In this document: one piece after another, positions 7,008 to 18,819 of the stretch
How positions within the stretch are numbered: position 1 is the stretch's first letter
Layout of the letters: every line of letters starts with the position of its first letter
Source: Streptococcus sp. HSISM1
GTDB taxonomy: Bacteria; Bacillota; Bacilli; Lactobacillales; Streptococcaceae
Assembly (NCBI RefSeq): GCF_000448565.1
Contig: NZ_CM002128.1
Coordinates: 1,429,566-1,469,059, forward strand
Reading direction: 5' to 3'
Length of the DNA stretch: 39,494 nucleotides
The notes under the pieces: generated by a model
The model's input: only the letters and a program-made list of their open reading frames with translations
What the model was told of the DNA's origin: nothing
Database searches by the model: none
Made by a program: the position numbers and the translations under genes

Positions 7008-8661
7008 CTTGTTTTCCTCCCTTTTGTTTCTTTGAGCGAATCAAGTAAATCACAATCGCTAGAAGGGTTGCTCCGAACAAGCCTGCTGCTAGAATGTAAT
7101 CATAGTCAAAATCAACGAGATCAATCTTCTCTTCATAAGCAGCATCTTCTTCGTCATCTAGATCCTGCAGGGCACTTTTTCCGTGTTCATCTGCCACCTT
7201 TTGTTCTGCTTCTTTTCTGATTTCTTGCAAGCGTTCGAAGGTCTTCTTAGCTCTTGCCAAGCTTTCCTCTGTTGCCTTCTTACTAGCTTCTTCAGGCTGA
7301 GAAGCAAGAGCGATTTGTTCCTGATCACTCAGATCTTGTTCGACCATCCACTGAGACTCCAATCGTTCCATCTCAGTACGAATCGCCCCATCTTCGAATA
7401 AATCTGGATACTTGGCCACAAGGTCATTGATTCTTGAAATGGTCCAATACCAAGAGCGATCATTGTAATGATCCCCTAATTCTTGGTAGGCTTGATAGGT
7501 GTTGAGAATATTGCCATAGTACGGTAAGTATGGAGCATTTCGTGGACTGCCCATCGACAGCCACATGGTGCCTCCACCCGCACTCGCTGGGACCTCATCT
7601 TTCAGTTGGAAAATATGGGCCTCCATGACATTTGGATTAGAAATAGGGTATTTATAAACCGCATCAAACTCTCCTTTTTTCGGAATGCCTTTTCCATCCA
7701 GCTCCATTTGATCCTGTGGTTTATATTTGGTTCCTTCCAAACGATTGCGTTGGAGATTCATGGCATCGCGGAGGGTTAATTTTCGATCAGTTGTATGAAG
7801 AAGGTCAAAGGACGCATCGTCATATTTAACAGGAGAGCTTGGGTCTAGCGATTTGATTCCCGACCAAACCCGAGAGCGATCTGCTTCTTGCAAAGGCGGA
7901 TTATAGGATTGAGAAACGTGGAATTTTCCGTCCACTTCCTTATAGCTATTGGCTTCTTTGGCGACTTTTTCAAGATCTTTTGAGGCGATCGTGCGTTCGG
8001 TATCCGATAGATCGACATGCCCTAAGAAGAAGGTATTGGGAAAGACCGCAAATCGATCCTCTGGGAAGAGAATCGCTGCATATTGATGGCCAGATAGGAT
8101 TTCCATATACCAGACGCCTTCTTTATCGGCAATAGTCACAATATTTCCTTCTGCAGCGCCTTTTTCTTCGACGATTTTAGCAATGAGTTCAACCCCTTCT
8201 CTTGCGGTTTTCACACTTGGGAGAACGATACTGGTCAAGCCCGATTCTGCGAGGCCATCCTTGACATAGGGATCCACCTTTTGGATCTTGTCATTTGCTG
8301 AAGCAGATACAGTGGCAGAAATGGAAACCCCATATTCGTTGAATCCTGCTTCGTCAAAAATCCCTTGTTCAGGGGTGACATCTGGGACCGCTGTATACTT
8401 ATAGCTAATCTCAGGCAAGGGATATTGAAAACCGTTGGCAGCATCTTCAAAGATGGCTCCTTTTTTATTGTAGACACGCTCTCTAACCACAAAATTTTTA
8501 TTATGGTTGGGCTCTAAATCTTCGGTACGCCCTACCAAGGTCGAACCGTCGGCAGTCAATTTCTTCCCGATGATGAACCCTGTACAAGCCTCAACAGGTT
8601 GAGCAATCAACAAAAGCGGAAGCAAGGCTGCTACAGCTGATCGAAAATAGTGCTTCTTCAT
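7000..8661 (-). CDS. secreted, membrane-anchored C69-family dipeptidase
   Basis: This is a 553-residue protein. A signal peptide (residues 1-25) ends right before Cys26 in EACTGFIIGKKL, the N-terminal nucleophile that a C69 dipeptidase exposes on maturation. The C69 domain continues with DGSTLVGRTED and the region STMWLSMG-like GGTMWLSMGSPRNAPY. After about residue 455 there is an acidic, helical, coiled-coil-like stretch, then one membrane segment (about 522-541) and a basic tail. The enzyme therefore acts on peptides at the cell surface. It is the first gene of a two-gene operon with the PrsW protease and has its own promoter at 8697-8726. Confidence 0.88.
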   Translation of the reverse strand: MKKHYFRSAVAALLPLLLIAQPVEACTGFIIGKKLTADGSTLVGRTEDLEPNHNKNFVVRERVYNKKGAIFEDAANGFQYPLPEISYKYTAVPDVTPEQGIFDEAGFNEYGVSISATVSASANDKIQKVDPYVKDGLAESGLTSIVLPSVKTAREGVELIAKIVEEKGAAEGNIVTIADKEGVWYMEILSGHQYAAILFPEDRFAVFPNTFFLGHVDLSDTERTIASKDLEKVAKEANSYKEVDGKFHVSQSYNPPLQEADRSRVWSGIKSLDPSSPVKYDDASFDLLHTTDRKLTLRDAMNLQRNRLEGTKYKPQDQMELDGKGIPKKGEFDAVYKYPISNPNVMEAHIFQLKDEVPASAGGGTMWLSMGSPRNAPYLPYYGNILNTYQAYQELGDHYNDRSWYWTISRINDLVAKYPDLFEDGAIRTEMERLESQWMVEQDLSDQEQIALASQPEEASKKATEESLARAKKTFERLQEIRKEAEQKVADEHGKSALQDLDDEEDAAYEEKIDLVDFDYDYILAAGLFGATLLAIVIYLIRSKKQKGGKQDD

Positions 8662-8696
8662 CCTAAACTCCTTTTTAAAAATGTTTTTCCTTATTT

Positions 8697-8726
8697 AGTA
8701 TACTCTTTTACAAGCCTGTTTTGCAA
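8697..8726 (-). promoter_or_regulatory. promoter of the C69/PrsW operon
   Basis: On the minus strand TTGCAA (8726-8721) and TATACT (8702-8697) are 18 bases apart. The start codon follows 36 bases later behind AAGGAG. Confidence 0.6.
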
Positions 8727-8788
8727 GCGATTCCAGCAACCGTAAACGATTCGTAAACTATCAGAATTTTTGAGGAGAACACTTTTTC

Positions 8789-8821
8789 AAAAAAAATAAA
8801 AAATTGGCTTATTTTGCCAAT
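8789..8821 (-). terminator. intrinsic terminator of the mevalonate kinase operon
   Basis: Read on the minus strand, ATTGGC and GCCAAT pair around a seven-base loop and are followed by a long T-rich tract. It lies downstream of fni, between it and the C69 promoter. The rest of the gap 8662-9073 holds the C69 promoter and repeat copy 2. Confidence 0.8.
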
Positions 8822-8921
8822 CCTAAACGAATAGGAACTAATTTTTAAGTAAAATAAGTTAAGTGATTCTTCAAAGAACTATAAAAGAGTTCTAATTTTC
8901 AAAATGAATCATAATATACGA

Positions 8922-9073
8922 AAACTTTCCGCCGTGAGAAAAGTGCCTGAAACGTTTTTGTTTCACGCACTCGGGAGTTTTGAAACCTTAGGTTCAAAAC
9001 TAAGTCATGGAACTTCGTAGAAGTTCGCTGACGTCCGTACTCACCTAAGGAAAGTTTCTAAAATGATTTTTCT
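8922..9073 (+). repeat. intergenic repeat with terminal inverted repeats, copy 2
   Basis: It begins AAACTTTCCGCCGTGAG and ends ...CTCACCTAAGGAAAGTTT plus a short extension that reaches the fni stop codon. The loop arms differ from the other copies (here GTGCCTGAAACG and GTTTCACGCAC) but stay complementary, which suggests selection for the RNA or DNA hairpin. Confidence 0.8.
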
Positions 9074-11071
<1,998 letters not shown>

Positions 11072-11082
<11 letters not shown>

Positions 11083-12022
11083 CTTGAGGGTCCTTTGTTT
11101 TAGATACGATGGTCCGATAGCGGGCATCAAATAAAGGCACCAGCTGATCCAAGTCTTCTTCTAAACAGAGAACCTTAACGTTTGGCCCTGCATCCATAGT
11201 GAAGTAACAAGCATGGCCTGCAGCGCGAAGCTCACGGACAAAGTCCATAGCTTTGTGGCTTTCTTCTGTCAAGTAGCTAAAGGCTGGAGTGGCTGTTCTA
11301 GTCGTCGCATGCATAGCAAGGGCATTGCGCTCTGTCAGCTGACCGACCTGTTCAAAATCATTGGCAGCTAGATAGTCCAGCATGTCTTTATAATCTTGTC
11401 GAGACTCTTCGATCCATTCTTTGAATTTATCCGAAGTCTCCATGCAGCGTTTCATCCCTTCCCGGCTGGAAACGGACTTTTGCTTGTCATTGAGAACCAG
11501 CATGATCATAGCGAGTTTCAGGTCTGTCTTGACCTTATAAATTTCTCCACTTTCTTTGTCCCAGGTTGCTAAGGGACCAAAGAAAGACCGTGAAGAAGAG
11601 CCCGAAGCAAACTTGGCTTTTTGAGCTAATTCCTCCTGACTCAAGCCCAAATCATAGTACTGATTGCAAGCCTTGACGAGAGCAGAAAGCCCGCTCGAGC
11701 TAGAGGACAAGCCTGCTGCGGTTGGCATGTTGTTGCTGGTATCCACCCGAACAAATCCTGCTTCATCTGCTGGCTTCAAGCCATCAATCACAGCTCCAAT
11801 TTTGGCTTGCTCAGCTGGATTTTGGAATTTTCCATCGATGTAAAATTCATGCGCAGTCGCATCTGCTGGCAAAGGTGATAGCCTTGTCTCTGTATACATA
11901 TTCTCTAAAGTCAACGAAATCGAACTGGTCGAAGGGACCATCTGTTTGGCATCTTCTTTTCCCCAGTATTTGATAATCGCGATATTGGCATAGGACTTAG
12001 CCTTTACAGGTTTTCGATCCAT
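11072..12022 (-). CDS. mvaD: diphosphomevalonate decarboxylase
   Basis: An ATP-dependent decarboxylation of mevalonate diphosphate gives IPP. The protein is 316 residues, the normal size. The characteristic motifs are SYANIAIIKYWGKED at the N-terminus, the ATP loop PTAAGLSSSSSGLSAL (about 93-108), the serine-rich SGSSSRSFFGP (about 133-143) and TMDAGPNVKVL with the catalytic-base aspartate. The start overlaps the mvaK1 stop by 19 bases, so the operon is tightly coupled. Confidence 0.97.
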
Positions 12023-12888
12023 GTATGGTGCGCTCCTTCTTTTTCTAATGCATGGGCAATGGTTGCTGCTTCACGAGAATCCTTGACGAGGGCAATCACA
12101 CAGCCTCCAAGACCGCCTCCGCTCATTTTAGCACCTAAGGCCCCATTTTCAAGGGCAACGGCGACCAGGTGGTCTGCTTTTTCACAGCTGACACCTACGG
12201 CTCTCAAGTGCTCATGGCAAGTAGTCAGAGCCTGTCCTAGGCTCATTAGATCATTCATTTTTAGAGCCTCTTCCACCTGCTGGGTCAACTGACCAATCTC
12301 ATGGAAATGGGACAAAACTTCCTGTCCCTTGGCTTCAACCTTTTGAATCGCCTCACGGGTATTGCCGTGAATTCCCGTATCCGCAATCACCAAGCTCGCT
12401 TTTATACCCAGCTCCAGCGGGTAAAAGCCGACATTCCGGATGAATTTAATAGCTTGATCGCTCAAACAAGTCTTGGCATCGAGCCCACTTGGATTCATAT
12501 GGGCAATGGTTTCTGCTCGATTGACCAGGATTTCTAAGGTCTCATCATCCAGCTCCTCTTGATAATAGTCAAAAACTGCTCGAATAGCTGCGATACTCAC
12601 CGCCGCAGATGATCCCATCCCCCGTTTTTCCGGTACCATGGACTGAATGCGACAGCGAATCCGGGCCTCGCGAATCCCGAGGTGCTCAAGAGACGCAAAA
12701 ACTGCCATGGAAAAGGTGTCATCTTCAAACAAAATCCATGGACTATCTGCCGGGACGATCTGGCAGATCACTTCAATATGATGGAGTGGCAGCGCAATAG
12801 CCGGATAACCATAGACCACCGCATGCTCTCCAATTAAGATAATTTTACTATGCGCCCTTCCGACGCCTATCTCTTTGTTCATATTCAT
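12004..12888 (-). CDS. mvaK1: mevalonate kinase
   Basis: This is a GHMP kinase making phosphomevalonate. The 294 residues include HSKIILIGEHAVVYGYPA (about 14-31), the ATP loop KRGMGSSAAVSIAA (about 88-101) and the C-terminal KMSGGGLGGCVIAL. It is the first gene of the minus-strand operon mvaK1-mvaD-mvaK2-fni. The start is ATG 12888, or ATG 12882 two codons later. In streptococci this kinase type is known to be inhibited by diphosphomevalonate. Whether that holds here cannot be seen. Confidence 0.96.
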   Translation of the reverse strand: MNMNKEIGVGRAHSKIILIGEHAVVYGYPAIALPLHHIEVICQIVPADSPWILFEDDTFSMAVFASLEHLGIREARIRCRIQSMVPEKRGMGSSAAVSIAAIRAVFDYYQEELDDETLEILVNRAETIAHMNPSGLDAKTCLSDQAIKFIRNVGFYPLELGIKASLVIADTGIHGNTREAIQKVEAKGQEVLSHFHEIGQLTQQVEEALKMNDLMSLGQALTTCHEHLRAVGVSCEKADHLVAVALENGALGAKMSGGGLGGCVIALVKDSREAATIAHALEKEGAHHTWIENL

Positions 12889-12997
12889 CTCGCTCTATTA
12901 AGGTCATTACTATTTTAATATAAATCAGCCAAAAAAGCGATGCTTTTAAAGGAAATCCAACCTAAGACGGAGTTGAGTTCTATCTGACAGATAGCAA

Positions 12998-13024
12998 AAG
13001 GCCAGGATCCATCATCCTAGCCTT
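12998..13024 (-). terminator. intrinsic terminator of the cppA operon
   Basis: Minus strand: AAGGCTAGGAT and ATCCTGGCCTT form an 11-pair stem with one T-G pair around a five-base loop, then TTGC. It begins 7 bases after the serine hydrolase gene. A further inverted repeat, CTATCTG/CAGATAG, lies just beyond. Confidence 0.7.
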
Positions 13025-13030
13025 CCATTT

Positions 13031-13972
13031 CTATTTTTCATATTCTTGTTTGATCAAGTCCATCAAGGAGTTGCGGTCGAGGATCCATTGGGCCCGTTCG
13101 TCCTTCTCATAGGTCCGGTTAGACAAAAAGATCACAGCTTCCTGCCTCTTTCGATTGTACATGATGAAGGTTCCTGTATAGCCCGTATGATCCAACCAGT
13201 CCCCCTCTAGATTCCATCCAAGAGCGCGGGTCTTGCCCTCTTCACGCGCAAAATTCTGAGACAAGTCACGCGCAAAATCATCCTTCAGATAATGCTCTAA
13301 GAAGCGCTCTAGATCAGCAACAGTTGAAAAAAGTCCAGCACTTCCCGCATGACAGCCCAATACTCTCGCTTTGGGATCATGAACACTTCCAGAAGCAAGG
13401 CCACGGACCGTTGACACCGCCTTTTCGACCGGTCCAAACCGTGTCTCTGTCATCTTCCAAGGTGTAAAGATCAGCTCTTCAAATAAACGATCCAAGGGCT
13501 GGTGAAACCTGTCTTCTAACCAAAAGCCCAGCAGAAGAAAATTGACATCGGTGTAATGAAAACTCTTGTCTTCTTTTAACTGCAAATTTTCAAGAGCTGT
13601 TTTCAACTGTCTCGCATCCAATTGATCCCGGTTGGGGATAAAAGGATCCAGCCCAGAAGTATGGGTCAAGAGTTCCCGGATGGTCGTCTTTTCATGAGCA
13701 AAACGCGGGTAAAGCTCTTTAAAGGGGCGATCAAGCGCAAGCTCCCCTTTCGCATACAAAAAGGCACAGATGGTAGCAACTCCGACGACCTTACTGACAC
13801 TGGCCAAATCATAGACCAGGTCAGCCTCTACTGGTTCTCCTTTTTCAGGGTCCGCTAGTCCCAAATAGTGCTCACTCCACTGACCATTGCGGTAAAGCGC
13901 AAGAGAGGCACCTGGATAGATGCCTTCTTGGATTTGTTCGGTAATTTTTTCGATGATTGCCTTCACGCTCAT
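13031..13972 (-). CDS. serine hydrolase of the beta-lactamase/class C family
   Basis: The family covers D,D-peptidases, esterases and class C-like enzymes. The S-x-x-K motif is in LASVSKVVG (about residues 57-65). The usual Y-x-N motif appears as the variant Y-T-D in FHYTDVNFLLLG. The third motif is H-T-G in LDHTGYTGTF. There is no signal peptide, so the protein is cytoplasmic and a role in resistance is unlikely. I place the start at ATG 13972 (MSVKAIIEK, 313 residues) behind GGAGTG, 10 bases after the cppA stop. An in-frame ATG at 14059 lies inside cppA and is unlikely. Confidence 0.82.
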   Translation of the reverse strand: MSVKAIIEKITEQIQEGIYPGASLALYRNGQWSEHYLGLADPEKGEPVEADLVYDLASVSKVVGVATICAFLYAKGELALDRPFKELYPRFAHEKTTIRELLTHTSGLDPFIPNRDQLDARQLKTALENLQLKEDKSFHYTDVNFLLLGFWLEDRFHQPLDRLFEELIFTPWKMTETRFGPVEKAVSTVRGLASGSVHDPKARVLGCHAGSAGLFSTVADLERFLEHYLKDDFARDLSQNFAREEGKTRALGWNLEGDWLDHTGYTGTFIMYNRKRQEAVIFLSNRTYEKDERAQWILDRNSLMDLIKQEYEK

Positions 13973-13982
13973 CACTCCATTC

Positions 13983-14750
13983 TTATTCTTCATAAGAAAT
14001 ATGGACCTGATCTTGATTGGCTTCAAACCAGAGTTCGATCTGGCTTGGATCCTTGGCAATCAAGAAAGTTCCCTTACGGTGAACAAAATCGACAGCTTCT
14101 CCTAAGCTTTCTTTCAGAACTTCCACATCAAAAGGAGCCAATTCGACCTTAATCATACTCAAATCCCAAGTCACCTTGTTCTCCACTTGGAGATCTTCTC
14201 CTTGGACTTCCTGTAAATGGATAAGGTGTGCCAAAGCTGGCAAGTTGCTATAGAACTTCTCAGACTCAGCAAGATCAGCCACGTTGACCTCAAGAAAGTC
14301 CACATCAAAGTTCGTCAAACCTTTGAAATCTTCGGGAGCTTCTACAAGAGGCGCTTTCTCCAAAGGTTCTAGGCTTTCAAGATTTTCTTCAGCATGCACG
14401 AAAATGGTATCTCCTTGAGGAGACACAACTTCAAAGGCGCGACCATTCGCTCCTTGGTAAAGGGCGCTTGTTTCTGGCTGGCGGGCCAACAAGTAATCAA
14501 TTTCTTGAGCTTGTGCCACTTTCACCACGATGCGACCCAATTTCTTTGGACCTTCGACCTTACGCGAACGCATACTCGGTGACTCTTCTAAGACAATTTT
14601 TTCTACTTTTGAGGCATCTCCTAATGACAGGAGAGCTCCTTCTTCCACTAATACTTTCATTCCCAATGTCTCTTCATAAAAGCGTTGATTGACATTTCGG
14701 TTATTCACTTTCAAGACTGGGATCACTCTTACGATCTGATTTGCTGTCAT
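13983..14750 (-). CDS. cppA: CppA-family protein (VOC/glyoxalase fold)
   Basis: The gene encodes 255 residues starting at ATG 14750 behind GGAGGAAAG. The N-terminal half (QIVRVIPVLKVNNRNVNQRFYEETLGM...) is a glyoxalase-like module and the C-terminal half (LTNFDVDFLEVNVADLAESEKFYSNL) repeats the fold. This matches the streptococcal CppA N- and C-domains. CppA was named a C3-degrading proteinase, but no protease active site is visible and the fold is that of metal-dependent VOC enzymes. It is co-transcribed with the serine hydrolase and divergent from pepX. Confidence 0.85.
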   Translation of the reverse strand: MTANQIVRVIPVLKVNNRNVNQRFYEETLGMKVLVEEGALLSLGDASKVEKIVLEESPSMRSRKVEGPKKLGRIVVKVAQAQEIDYLLARQPETSALYQGANGRAFEVVSPQGDTIFVHAEENLESLEPLEKAPLVEAPEDFKGLTNFDVDFLEVNVADLAESEKFYSNLPALAHLIHLQEVQGEDLQVENKVTWDLSMIKVELAPFDVEVLKESLGEAVDFVHRKGTFLIAKDPSQIELWFEANQDQVHISYEE

Positions 14751-14771
14751 ACTTTCCTCCAAGCACTTTTT

Positions 14772-14800
14772 ATTGTAAAAGATTTTCTGGCTTTTTACAA
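14772..14800 (-). promoter_or_regulatory. promoter of the cppA operon
   Basis: Minus strand: TTGTAA (14800-14795), 17 bases, then TACAAT (14777-14772). The start codon follows 21 bases after the -10 box. Confidence 0.65.
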
Positions 14801-14857
14801 GAAATTTTGCGCAGATTTATGAAAAACTCTATCGACAAACGCTTTCCCTATTTTCTT

Positions 14858-14886
14858 TAGACAATCTCTTTTTGATTCAGTATAAT
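14858..14886 (+). promoter_or_regulatory. promoter of pepX
   Basis: TAGACA (14858-14863), 17 bases, then TATAAT (14881-14886). The leader to the ATG at 14962 is about 70 nt. Confidence 0.75.
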
Positions 14887-14961
14887 AGAAATTGGAACGA
14901 TGACAGCGCTGATGCGACTGCTCACTCAATTCGAGATGTGAACAAGATAGGAGAATCCACC

Positions 14962-17250
14962 ATGAAATTTAATCAATTTAGCTATATTCCTACAGCTAAT
15001 GACACGATGAAGGAAGAGTTGGCTCTTTTGGGCTTTAGCTTCCAAGAAGAAAGCGATCCGAAAAAAATGTTGGAAGCCTTTGTCCGCCAAGTTTCTTTCC
15101 AATATAAGGACACAGACTATGCCTTATCGACTCTTGTGGCAGATAAAGAAATCGATTTGCTGGCCTTTTTCAACTCTGAAAAACCCTTAACAGCAGATGT
15201 TTTTTATACAGTTGCCTTTCAATTACTAGGCTTTAGCTTTTTTGTGGACTTTGATGATAGTGAAGCCTTTTGCAAGGAGACGGCTTTTCCCATCACATAT
15301 GGCTCTCTCCGAGAAAATCTCTACCAACTCCTGAACACCCGCACCAAACGGGGCAATACCTTGATCGATCAGTTGGTCAGCGATGGTTTGATTCCTGAGA
15401 CCAACCAGTATCACTATTTTAATGGCAAGAGCCTCGCGACCTTTACAAGCCAAGATGCCATTCGTGAGGTCGTTTATGTCGAAAGCCGGGTCGATACCGA
15501 CAAGGATGGCCTGCCAGACTTGGTCAAGGTCAGCATCATCCGTCCTCGCTATGAAGGCAAGATTCCAGCTGTTATGACCGCAAGTCCTTATCACCAAGGG
15601 ACCAACGATAAGGCCAGCGATAAGGCCCTCTACAATATGAATGTCGACCTCGAGGTCAAAGAACCTCATACCATTCAACTAGAAGAACCTCAATTAACAG
15701 TAGTCGAACCTATCGGTCAAGCTGAAGAGGTGGAGGAAGCCGAAGAGCTCCTGACCCATATCAACTCCAGCTACACCCTCAATGACTACTTGCTACCACG
15801 CGGATACGCCAATCTTTACGTATCTGGAGTTGGGACAAAAGATTCGCAAGGGCTGATGACCAATGGAAATTACCAACAAATCGAAGCCTACAAGAATGTC
15901 ATCGATTGGCTCAATGGCCGTTGCCGGGCCTTTACAGATCATACACGCCAGCGTCAAGTCAAAGCCGATTGGTCTAATGGAAAGGTCGCAACGACCGGGA
16001 TCTCCTACCTTGGAACCATGTCTAACGGCCTTGCGACCACAGGCGTGGATGGTCTGGAAGTCATCATTGCAGAGGCTGGGATCTCTTCTTGGTACAACTA
16101 CTACCGCGAAAATGGTCTCGTGACAAGTCCTGGTGGCTATCCAGGTGAAGATTTTGATTCCCTTGCCGAATTAACCTATTCACGCAACCTTCTAGGTGGG
16201 GATTATTTACACCACAATGCTGCTCACCAAGCCGATCTTGATCGCGTCAAAAAAGAGCTGGACCGAGCTTCTGGAGACTACAACCAATTCTGGCACGACC
16301 GCAATTATCTCTTAAACGCAAATCGGGTCAAGGCAGAGGTGGTCTTCACTCATGGATCCCAAGACTGGAACGTCAAACCGCTTCACGTCTTTAACATGTT
16401 CCAGGCCCTTCCAGCAAACATCAAGAAACACCTCTTCTATCACAATGGTGCCCATGTCTACCTCAACAACTGGCAATCCATTGACTTCCGTGAGAGCATG
16501 AACGCCCTTCTCTCTAAAAAATTGCTGGGCTATGCTTCAAGCTATGAATTGCCTACTGTTATCTGGCAGGACAATACAAAAGAACAAAGTTGGACTTCCT
16601 TGGATGATTTTGGCAACCAAACAAGTCAGCGAACCTTCCTACTCGGAGACGGTGAAAAAGTCATCCAAAACCGCTATGAAACAAAAGATTACGAGCGCTA
16701 TGGCAAGGCTTATCCGACCTTCTTAAGCGATCTCTACCAAGACAAGGCGCAACAGGTGACGATCGATCTTCCAATCGAAGAAGACCTGCACCTCAACGGG
16801 AAAGCTCGCCTTCACCTACGACTTCATTCCAGCACCAATAAAGGCCTGCTTTCAGCCCAACTCTTAGAGCTTGGAAGCAAGAAATACCTCCAACCCTATC
16901 CTGCAGTCTTATCGGTCCGTACGCTGGATAACGGTCGCTACCACATGCTAGACAACTTGACCGAGTTGCCATTCAAGGAGGCGGGCCAACGAGTGATTTC
17001 GAAAGGTTATCTCAACCTCCAAAATCGTCATGACCTCTTAGAGGTTGATGCCGTAACACCAGGCGAGTGGATGGAATTTGACTTTGATCTCCAACCAACC
17101 ATCTACAAGCTCGAAAAAGGGGCAACTCTTCGCTTGGTCCTTTACACGACGGACTTTGAAATCACTGTGCGTGATCAAACCGATTACCAACTCACCATTG
17201 ACTTAGCACAATCAAGCCTCCATCTTCCTGAAATGACAGAGGCCCACTAA
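14962..17250 (+). CDS. pepX: Xaa-Pro dipeptidyl-peptidase
   Basis: This S15-family serine peptidase releases X-Pro dipeptides from proline-rich peptides, in the cytoplasm. From ATG 14962 (behind AGGAGA) it has 762 residues, the family length. The nucleophile Ser348 lies in [11 protein letters not shown]. The HGSQDWNVK region holds the catalytic Asp, and NGAHVYLN the catalytic His. An N-terminal helical domain precedes the hydrolase and a beta-rich C-terminal domain follows. A TTG at 14872 is in frame but overlaps the promoter, so the longer reading is rejected. Confidence 0.96.
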   Translation: MKFNQFSYIPTANDTMKEELALLGFSFQEESDPKKMLEAFVRQVSFQYKDTDYALSTLVADKEIDLLAFFNSEKPLTADVFYTVAFQLLGFSFFVDFDDSEAFCKETAFPITYGSLRENLYQLLNTRTKRGNTLIDQLVSDGLIPETNQYHYFNGKSLATFTSQDAIREVVYVESRVDTDKDGLPDLVKVSIIRPRYEGKIPAVMTASPYHQGTNDKASDKALYNMNVDLEVKEPHTIQLEEPQLTVVEPIGQAEEVEEAEELLTHINSSYTLNDYLLPRGYANLYVSGVGTKDSQGLMTNGNYQQIEAYKNVIDWLNGRCRAFTDHTRQRQVKADWSNGKVATTGISYLGTMSNGLATTGVDGLEVIIAEAGISSWYNYYRENGLVTSPGGYPGEDFDSLAELTYSRNLLGGDYLHHNAAHQADLDRVKKELDRASGDYNQFWHDRNYLLNANRVKAEVVFTHGSQDWNVKPLHVFNMFQALPANIKKHLFYHNGAHVYLNNWQSIDFRESMNALLSKKLLGYASSYELPTVIWQDNTKEQSWTSLDDFGNQTSQRTFLLGDGEKVIQNRYETKDYERYGKAYPTFLSDLYQDKAQQVTIDLPIEEDLHLNGKARLHLRLHSSTNKGLLSAQLLELGSKKYLQPYPAVLSVRTLDNGRYHMLDNLTELPFKEAGQRVISKGYLNLQNRHDLLEVDAVTPGEWMEFDFDLQPTIYKLEKGATLRLVLYTTDFEITVRDQTDYQLTIDLAQSSLHLPEMTEAH

Positions 17251-17285
17251 TCGTGGTATCAAGGCTTATCCTTTCTTTGCTTCAT

Positions 17286-17314
17286 TTGACAGCTTAGCCT
17301 ACTTATGTTACTAT
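17286..17314 (+). promoter_or_regulatory. promoter of rocS
   Basis: TTGACA (17286-17291), 17 bases, then TACTAT (17309-17314). ATG follows at 17355. Confidence 0.7.
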
Positions 17315-17354
17315 CTAATAGAGTATTTCATAGAAAAAGATATTAGAGGAAGTT

Positions 17355-17849
17355 ATGGCGATTGAAAAAACTGTCAGCGAAATTGCTGAAATTTTAGGAG
17401 TCAGCCGCCAGGCGGTCAATAACCGTGTCAAGGCGCTGGCTCCAGAAGATACCCAAAAAAATGAAAAAGGGGTTACCGTTGTAACCCGTAGTGGCTTGAT
17501 CAAGCTCGAAGAAATCTACAAAAAAACTATTTTTGAAGATGAGCCAGTCAGCGATGATGTGAAGCAACGCGAATTGATGGAAATTTTGGTAGATGAAAAA
17601 AATGCTGAAATCGTCCGTCTCTACGAGCAACTCAAAGCCAAAGACGAGCAACTCGCTAAGAAAGATGAACAGTTGCGCGTGAAAGATGTTCAAATTGCTG
17701 AAAAAGACAAGCAATTGGACCAACAACAACAATTGACTTTACAAGCAATGAACGACCGCGATACCTTGAAACTTGAACTCGAACAAGCCAACGAAAAAGT
17801 TCAAGAGCAAGAAAGCAAAGGTTTCTGGGCACGCGTTTTCCGTCGATAA
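17355..17849 (+). CDS. rocS: RocS-type chromosome segregation protein (DUF536)
   Basis: A 164-residue protein in three parts. An N-terminal helix-turn-helix (SEIAEILGVSRQAVNNR, about residues 8-24) is followed by a long coiled coil of charged repeats such as KDEQLAKKDEQLRVKD (about 70-155), then a C-terminal amphipathic tail KGFWARVFRR. This is the architecture of pneumococcal RocS, which binds DNA and the membrane and helps chromosome segregation with the capsule tyrosine kinase system. ATG 17355 follows AGAGGAAG. Confidence 0.85.
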   Translation: MAIEKTVSEIAEILGVSRQAVNNRVKALAPEDTQKNEKGVTVVTRSGLIKLEEIYKKTIFEDEPVSDDVKQRELMEILVDEKNAEIVRLYEQLKAKDEQLAKKDEQLRVKDVQIAEKDKQLDQQQQLTLQAMNDRDTLKLELEQANEKVQEQESKGFWARVFRR

Positions 17850-17902
17850 TCCGGGGCTGGATCCTACCAGTCCCTTTTCTTTTCTACCACAGGAGATTTC
17901 CC

Positions 17903-18496
17903 ATGAAAGCATTAGAAGATTATATCGCCTTTGATCTCGAATTTAACCAATACGAAGGCGCCTATCAGATCATCCAGGTGTCTGCCGTACGTTTTACGGA
18001 CGGTAAAGAAGTCGATCACTACGACTCCTACGTTTACACCGATAAGCCCCTAAAAAGCTTTATTAACGGCCTGACTGGCATTACCCAGGACAAGATCCAA
18101 AATGCCCCTCAACTCGAGCAGGTCCTCAGTGAATTCAAGGCCTTTGTAGGAGACCGGCCCTTGATCGGATACAATGCCAAAAAGAGCGACCTACCCATTC
18201 TACTTGAAAATGGCTTGGATTTAGAAGAGCAATACGCTGTCGATGTCTTTGACGAAGCCTTCGAACGTCGTCCATCTGACCTTCATGGCATTAAAAATCT
18301 CCAACTCCACACCGTTGCAGAATTTTTGGGAGTCGCAGGAAAATCACACGATAGCTTAGAAGACGCCCGCATGACAGCCCTTGTCTACGAACAATTTCTC
18401 GAATTTGATCAAGGCCGCACCCTCCTTGAAGAGCAAGAGAACTTCTCCACCAACCCCTTCGGAGACTTGGACTTATCCGGATTTTTTGATGAATAA
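17903..18496 (+). CDS. 3'-5' exonuclease, DnaQ/DEDD family
   Basis: A 197-residue protein with the three exonuclease motifs: ExoI Asp-Glu in IAFDLEFNQ (about 8-16), ExoII in IGYNAKKSDLPIL (about 93-105), and ExoIII His-x4-Asp in KSHDSLEDARMT (about 152-163). It is a standalone proofreading-type nuclease without a polymerase domain and resembles the epsilon-like proteins of streptococci. The start has AGGAG seven bases upstream, and rocS lies 53 bases before it, so co-transcription is likely. Confidence 0.88.
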   Translation: MKALEDYIAFDLEFNQYEGAYQIIQVSAVRFTDGKEVDHYDSYVYTDKPLKSFINGLTGITQDKIQNAPQLEQVLSEFKAFVGDRPLIGYNAKKSDLPILLENGLDLEEQYAVDVFDEAFERRPSDLHGIKNLQLHTVAEFLGVAGKSHDSLEDARMTALVYEQFLEFDQGRTLLEEQENFSTNPFGDLDLSGFFDE

Positions 18497-18691
18497 AAAA
18501 AGCTCAAAACTGAGCAGTACTCCTAGAGTTAGATGTTTTCATATCTTTCTTTGGGGGTTCTTTTTATTTCATTTCTGTAAAGATTGACTAAAGTAAATTT
18601 TCATCCAACAGACAAGTAGAGCTTTTTCAAAGGCTTAACTTAAAATATTAGTTATTAAAGATTTAATCATTTCTAATTTTTTAAATATTCA

Positions 18692-18720
18692 TTGACCAGA
18701 CTTATTCTTAGATGTATAAT
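18692..18720 (+). promoter_or_regulatory. promoter of the ABC exporter gene
   Basis: TTGACC (18692-18697), 17 bases, then TATAAT (18715-18720). The gap 18497-18819 contains this promoter and a weak hairpin, GCTCA/TGAGC near 18508-18521. I see nothing else in it. Confidence 0.75.
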
Positions 18721-18819
18721 GAGCATGTAAAATATATCACAAAGAATAATATGTAATAAGATTTAATGATTACATCTGATATTTCTCAATCATAGGGTTC
18801 TATTTTCTAGGAGAGATTT

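Noticed and set aside
13031-13972. Antibiotic-resistance beta-lactamase
   Set aside because: There is no signal peptide, the second motif is Y-T-D, and it is operonic with cppA. It fits housekeeping serine hydrolases better.
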